The notes beneath the pieces were generated by a model. It saw nothing but the letters and a program-made list of their open reading frames with translations. It had not been told where the DNA came from and did no database searches. Positions 60,417-64,000 of a stretch of DNA of 64,000 bases are shown piece by piece. This stretch comes from Diphasiastrum complanatum. Lineage: Eukaryota; Streptophyta; Lycopodiopsida; Lycopodiales; Lycopodiaceae. Position numbers and translations under genes: made by a program. How positions within the stretch are numbered: the first letter of the stretch is position 1; each line of letters starts with the position of its first letter. The DNA lies in contig CM055093.1 of the NCBI GenBank assembly GCA_029204225.1, forward strand, positions 35,554,870-35,618,869, written 5' to 3'.

Positions 60417-60534
60417 TTGTTGGTAGAGATGTCATTTTTGATGAGGGAAACATTCCAAAAGTATCTCAAGCATTATTGATGGTGATGGGATGGATCTAAC
60501 ATTCTTGATGTTGATGTAAAGGGTCCTACTTTAG

Positions 60535-60981
60535 ATGGTAATGATGATGGACCTTCATCAAGTCAAAAGGCAAGGAGAACATCAAGGGAAAGACAAAAGG
60601 CTCACATATGATGAGAAAGGTAGGCAAGTGGAAGTGACTCATTTTACTTTTCTCACATGCTTTGGTGAATCTTCTTGTGTAGATGATGCTATGGAAGTAG
60701 ATATTGGATATCATGATGGAAAATCAAGTAACGGATCTGGAAAACAAGTTTTGTTCAATGACTTTGATGGTCAAGTTGATGATCAAGAGGTTTATCTCAA
60801 AGGGCATCAACAAGGCAAAAGGGAAGTTTGCAATTTGGAGCTAGTCAAGAGCATCAAAGGAGAGTCAATTGGCAAATATGTTATGGATCTGTTTTTGCAG
60901 GTTATTGAAGACTCAAGTAATGTCAAAGGTGCAGCAAGGAAGTGTTGTTCAAGTTTACTTTACTTGTTTTATCTCATTTGG
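60535..60981 (+). CDS. Family A Copia 3' ORF with domain X, copy 1
   Basis: An open frame of 169 codons (to 61044) beginning in the post-integrase linker (KRLTYDEKGRQVE). It then continues as VTHFTFLTCFGESSCVDDAM, EVDIGYHDGKSSNGSGKQVL, FNDFDGQVDD, CNLELVKSIKG and DLFLQVIEDSS. RT would be expected here. Residues from 34 onward align gap-free over 116 positions with 52553-52900. The two conserved Cys pairs (CF.E.SC and KCC) are notable, but no known metal-binding or enzymatic pattern results. It may be a transduced sequence, or a retained part of a longer lost ORF. The 3' LTR starts at about codon 137. Confidence 0.5.
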
Positions 60982-61542
60982 TCATATTTGTATATTTGGC
61001 AATTGAGACAAGTTTTCATATTGGACTTAGAGTTTGACTTTTAAAGTTAAACACTTTTGGAAAGTGTGGGAAACTATAAGACATGAGTTTTGGAGAGATT
61101 CAATTTGGGTAGTAGAGGCATTGAATCTAGTCACAAAAATAGTAGGGTTTTCACTATGAAGAGAAACCAAAGTTTAAATTTAGGTTTGTACCTGTTATAA
61201 AAGGATTCAACTCGTGAGAAGAGAAGACATTCTCTCTCTCTTATCTCATTCATGCTTATACATGGTTCTCTTGGGTTCTACTATCCATTGGTGCATTATA
61301 CTTGTGATATCTTGCAACTTTGTGTGTAGAATGCTCATTAAATGCTATTTTTAGATCCACACGTGTAACAACTTGTTTTTATGTTTTGATTGAAGTTTGA
61401 TCAAGATCTATTAGAGTTTGCATCTCATTTAATATAAAGTAGATGTTGATTTTTTTACATTGGCAAGATTAGTGATTTGTTGTCTTTCTAACTCAAGATC
61501 ATTTTATGGATTTGGATTCTAATTGATCTGAAATTCTTCACA
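60943..61542 (+). repeat. 3' LTR of family A, copy 1
   Basis: Start placed at TGTTGTTCAAGTTTAC by comparison. Ends GATCTGAAATTCTTCACA. TATA box TATAAAA at 61196-61202 followed by a short CT-rich stretch. CACACGTGT near 61362. About 600 bp against 724 bp for the 5' LTR, mostly because the long CT tract is absent. Confidence 0.75.
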
Positions 61543-61786
61543 CATGCCTCATTAATGAATCTTTGGTTAATTGACTAGATTCAATGCATCTAACATACAA
61601 ATTTGAATGTGTCCAAACTCGACCTCCTAACTTTCTCACGCTTTTCAAACATGGTAATTCAAATGAAGTTTGACTAAAATAACTTTCATAAAGTTTATCT
61701 CTAAGTATAAAATGCATATTGGCCTAATATTGACAATTAACCAAAATATGACTAAACTTGACTAAACTAGTTGAAATTTCTCACAC
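61543..61786 (-). repeat. Inverted fragment of a family A LTR
   Basis: The minus strand from 61786 reads TGTGAGAAATTTCAACTAG and follows 57175-57445 closely, stopping at the segment CATTAATGAGGCATG. It abuts the end of the 3' LTR in the opposite orientation. It resembles the 5' LTR at 57175 more than the 3' LTR next to it. Confidence 0.75.
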
Positions 61787-62061
61787 TACCAACTCCAATA
61801 TGAGATCTTGCAACTTGGTATGAATCCTATCTCACGAGCTCTGCCAATCTTTCTCAAACTAGATCAAAATCTCATCCCAAGATGGAGCAAGGACAAAGTT
61901 TGGGTCAACTTGACTCAAGGACACAAAAGAACTCAAAAAAATCCACAAATCACTCAAATACAATTGGATTGCATGAAATTATGTGGCTATGACCTCAAAA
62001 AATTGTCTAGATCTCAAATAGACAACATCAAACTTAATGGATGCATGGATATCTTAGGTAG

Positions 62062-62073
62062 GCTCTGATACCA
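62062..62073 (-). promoter_or_regulatory. Copia primer-binding site, minus strand
   Basis: GCTCTGATACCA is the exact complement of the tRNA-Met PBS, followed by TG of a presumed LTR (TGTTGAATTTCACACG). The interior to the left is only about 275 bp and noncoding before the inverted LTR fragment. Confidence 0.75.
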
Positions 62074-63289
62074 TGTTGAATTTCACACGTGTGGGAATGC
62101 CACAAAGTGTGATTTTGATCTTCTAAGATGTGGTGATTGCACATAGATCACACATAGATTGAAAACCAAGATCCATTCCATAAATCTAAGGCAAGAGCAC
62201 TAAAAATCATGCATAAATTAATCATACAAGTACACTCACATGTGTGGATTAGACTTGTCAAACAAAAAAATAAGTATGAAAATGCCCTCCTCTCGAGTAG
62301 AGAGAGACTCCAACCAACAAAACTCGAGTAGAGAGAGAAAGCAAGATTTGACTCAAAATGTGTAGAAATCTCATAACTCCAAAAAACTTAATTACAAATG
62401 AACAAAGTCACATATAAGTAGTAGTCTAGGGTGAAGGCGAGTGAAACATGATTGGACTGTTGAAATTGTCACTTCCAACTTGGTTGATGTAACTTGTGAA
62501 TCTTGAGATCTAGGTTCATATTGCGATCTCACACGTGTGGAGCCTGTTCCCAAGTGTGAAAGTAAGTAGAAAATGTACTTGTATATATCTAGATTCATTT
62601 TAGATCAATATACACAACTATGAACTTGACTTTTGACTAGAATCTAAGAAAAAGTCATTTTGGTCAATATCCTTGTAATTAGCTTGCACTTCCATGTGAA
62701 TGAGTAAATGCTCCCACATGTCAAGATGCTGTTCACACGTGTGGATTTGGATGTACCTGATAAGATGTACATATTCTCTTAGATACTGTTAGTGGAGCGA
62801 GCATTTGGATTCTAGCCAGTAGGATAACTCAACTTTGATCTATGGGCATATCTTGCTCCTATTGGTGGATCTACATGATGTGGCACTCCCCACACATGTG
62901 AAGACCTGCTAGACCAGTATACAGGTCATTCATGTACTTGATCTATAAAGAGATCACCAATGCTAATGAGAAGTTGATGAGACATTTTTATTCCAACAAT
63001 TTGCTTGAGCTTTACACACTAGAATTGTGATTTTATGCTTGGAATGCTATCAAATGTTATTGTACTTTTCTCTCTGGTCACAGTCTGTACAATGACTTTT
63101 TTCTACATGTGTGAGGCTACCCTTGATAGTTTTTTGATATTGCATCCATTGATCTTGCTAAATAGTTAGTGATTTGCTTCTAGATCAAGATCTAGTCAAT
63201 AGAACTTGATGAATCCTTCGATTTGGCAATCAATACCTCTTGTAGATTGATCAATACAATCAATCATTGTTCTAAATTGAAAACTCACA
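62074..63289. mobile_element. Two adjoining LTRs in opposite orientation (internal border unresolved)
   Basis: The left part starts TGTTGAATTT next to a minus-strand PBS, so it is an LTR on the minus strand. The right part ends AAAACTCACA next to a plus-strand PBS (63290), so it is an LTR on the plus strand. Five ACAC[AG]TGTG palindromes occur (about 62083, 62239, 62526, 62734 and 62889). I could not place the border between the two. Confidence 0.5.
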
Positions 63290-63301
63290 TGGTATCAAAG
63301 C
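63290..63301 (+). promoter_or_regulatory. Copia primer-binding site
   Basis: TGGTATCAAAGC, one base from the standard PBS, directly after an LTR end. The element body to the right is noncoding leader up to the window end. Confidence 0.75.
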
Positions 63302-63581
63302 TTGGTACAAGAGAAATGTAATGATCCATCAAACATTTGAAAATCATTGTCAAATTGTTGTTTTTGATCTAATCTTGTGTGGGTGAGCTCTAAGAGAGTG
63401 GTAGCTTCAATTTTTTTGGTCCAAATCGATTTGTGGGCTATAGGTGTACTGACCACACATGTGAGGCCTGTCAAAACAAGTTTCATATTTGTTTTTGGTC
63501 AAAAATCTTGCATACTAGTCTAAAATTCATGCTTTTTCGTGCATTGGTGCTTTTTGGTGCATGCTATATGAAATGAGAAAT

Positions 63582-63716
63582 TTTTTTGCAGCCAACCCAG
63601 ATAGCACGCCGACATGCTATCTGGGTTGGTTGCACCAAAAAAAAAAATAAAATAAAAATTCCGGCATGTCGTTTAGCACGTCAGCGTGCTATCTGGGTTG
63701 GCTGCAAAAAAAAAAA
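63582..63716. mobile_element. Small foldback (MITE-like) element
   Basis: The outer inverted repeats GCAGCCAACCCAGATAGCAC (63588 on) and its complement GTGCTATCTGGGTTGGCTGC (to 63705) are bordered by T and A runs. A third copy, TGCTATCTGGGTTGGTTGC at 63615-63633, makes the left half a hairpin on its own. There is no coding capacity. It lies in the leader of the rightmost Copia element. Confidence 0.7.
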
Positions 63717-64000
63717 ATTTTAATTTGAATTTTTTTTTACTTAGTGTGATCTTTAACTATGTACCAAACCACATTTTTAATAATAAACATTGAAGTAGTA
63801 GCATAAAAATGGTGGCACACCATGTGCTATCTTTTTGTTGAATGATGGCAAGAAAGAAACTCGCAAAACTCGCAAAAAATTTACCCACAAAATGCCAAGG
63901 CCCGTCTAGATCTAGGTCCAATCTATCAAATGCTGATGATCAAATAGAGGTTTGTATCATTGAAGCATTTCATTTGAAGCATTAGATTAGATCATTAAGG
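63717..64000. other. No gene recognised
   Basis: AT-rich sequence at the window end, probably leader of the last Copia element. Any gag would lie beyond the window. Confidence 0.35.

Overview
This is nuclear DNA of a land plant with a large, repeat-filled genome. The evidence is spliced genes with GT-AG introns, a full-length plant-type PDR/ABCG transporter, a cytosolic 40S ribosomal protein S7 gene, and many Ty1/Copia and Ty3 LTR-retrotransposon pieces with plant-type primer-binding sites. I cannot fix the lineage from sequence alone. No bacterial, organellar or CRISPR feature is visible.

Layout. 0-3.4 kb: decayed Copia fragments in both orientations. 3.9-4.75 kb: four exons of RPS7 whose first exon is not in the window. 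5.4-7.0 kb: a minus-strand Copia gag remnant and unclassified sequence. 7.0-9.9 kb: an LTR, a tRNA-Asp-type PBS and a decayed Ty3 protease. 9.9-14.4 kb: two Copia elements of one LTR family. 14.4-17.5 kb: a truncated copy of a noncoding LTR element. 17.6-20.2 kb: a minus-strand Copia lacking its integrase core. 20.4 kb: a short tRNA-derived SINE with a perfect 17-bp target duplication. 22.7-31.5 kb: a complete 24-exon PDR transporter (about 1497 aa) with a second SINE in intron 6. 32-35.5 kb: a minus-strand Copia without RT. 35.8-36.5 kb: a histone H3-like pseudogene running into an unrecognised ORF. 39-46 kb: a Copia element whose integrase is split by a 2.56-kb CACTA-type transposon and also carries an intron-containing cyclin-L gene fragment. 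46.96-52.09 kb: a complete noncoding LTR element (LARD) inside an unrecognised coding-like segment. 53-56.6 kb: a Copia core flanked by a short direct repeat. 57.2-61.5 kb: a Copia with both LTRs whose RT/RNase H region is replaced by an unrecognised domain of about 116 aa. 61.5-64 kb: further LTR pieces and a small foldback element.

Only RPS7 and the PDR transporter look like working host genes. The most unusual items are the captured cyclin-L fragment, the CACTA insertion that exactly splits a Copia frame, the conserved domain X in RT-less Copia elements, the H3-like pseudogene, and the SINE pair. LTR boundaries, repeats and percent identities were read by eye and should be treated as approximate.
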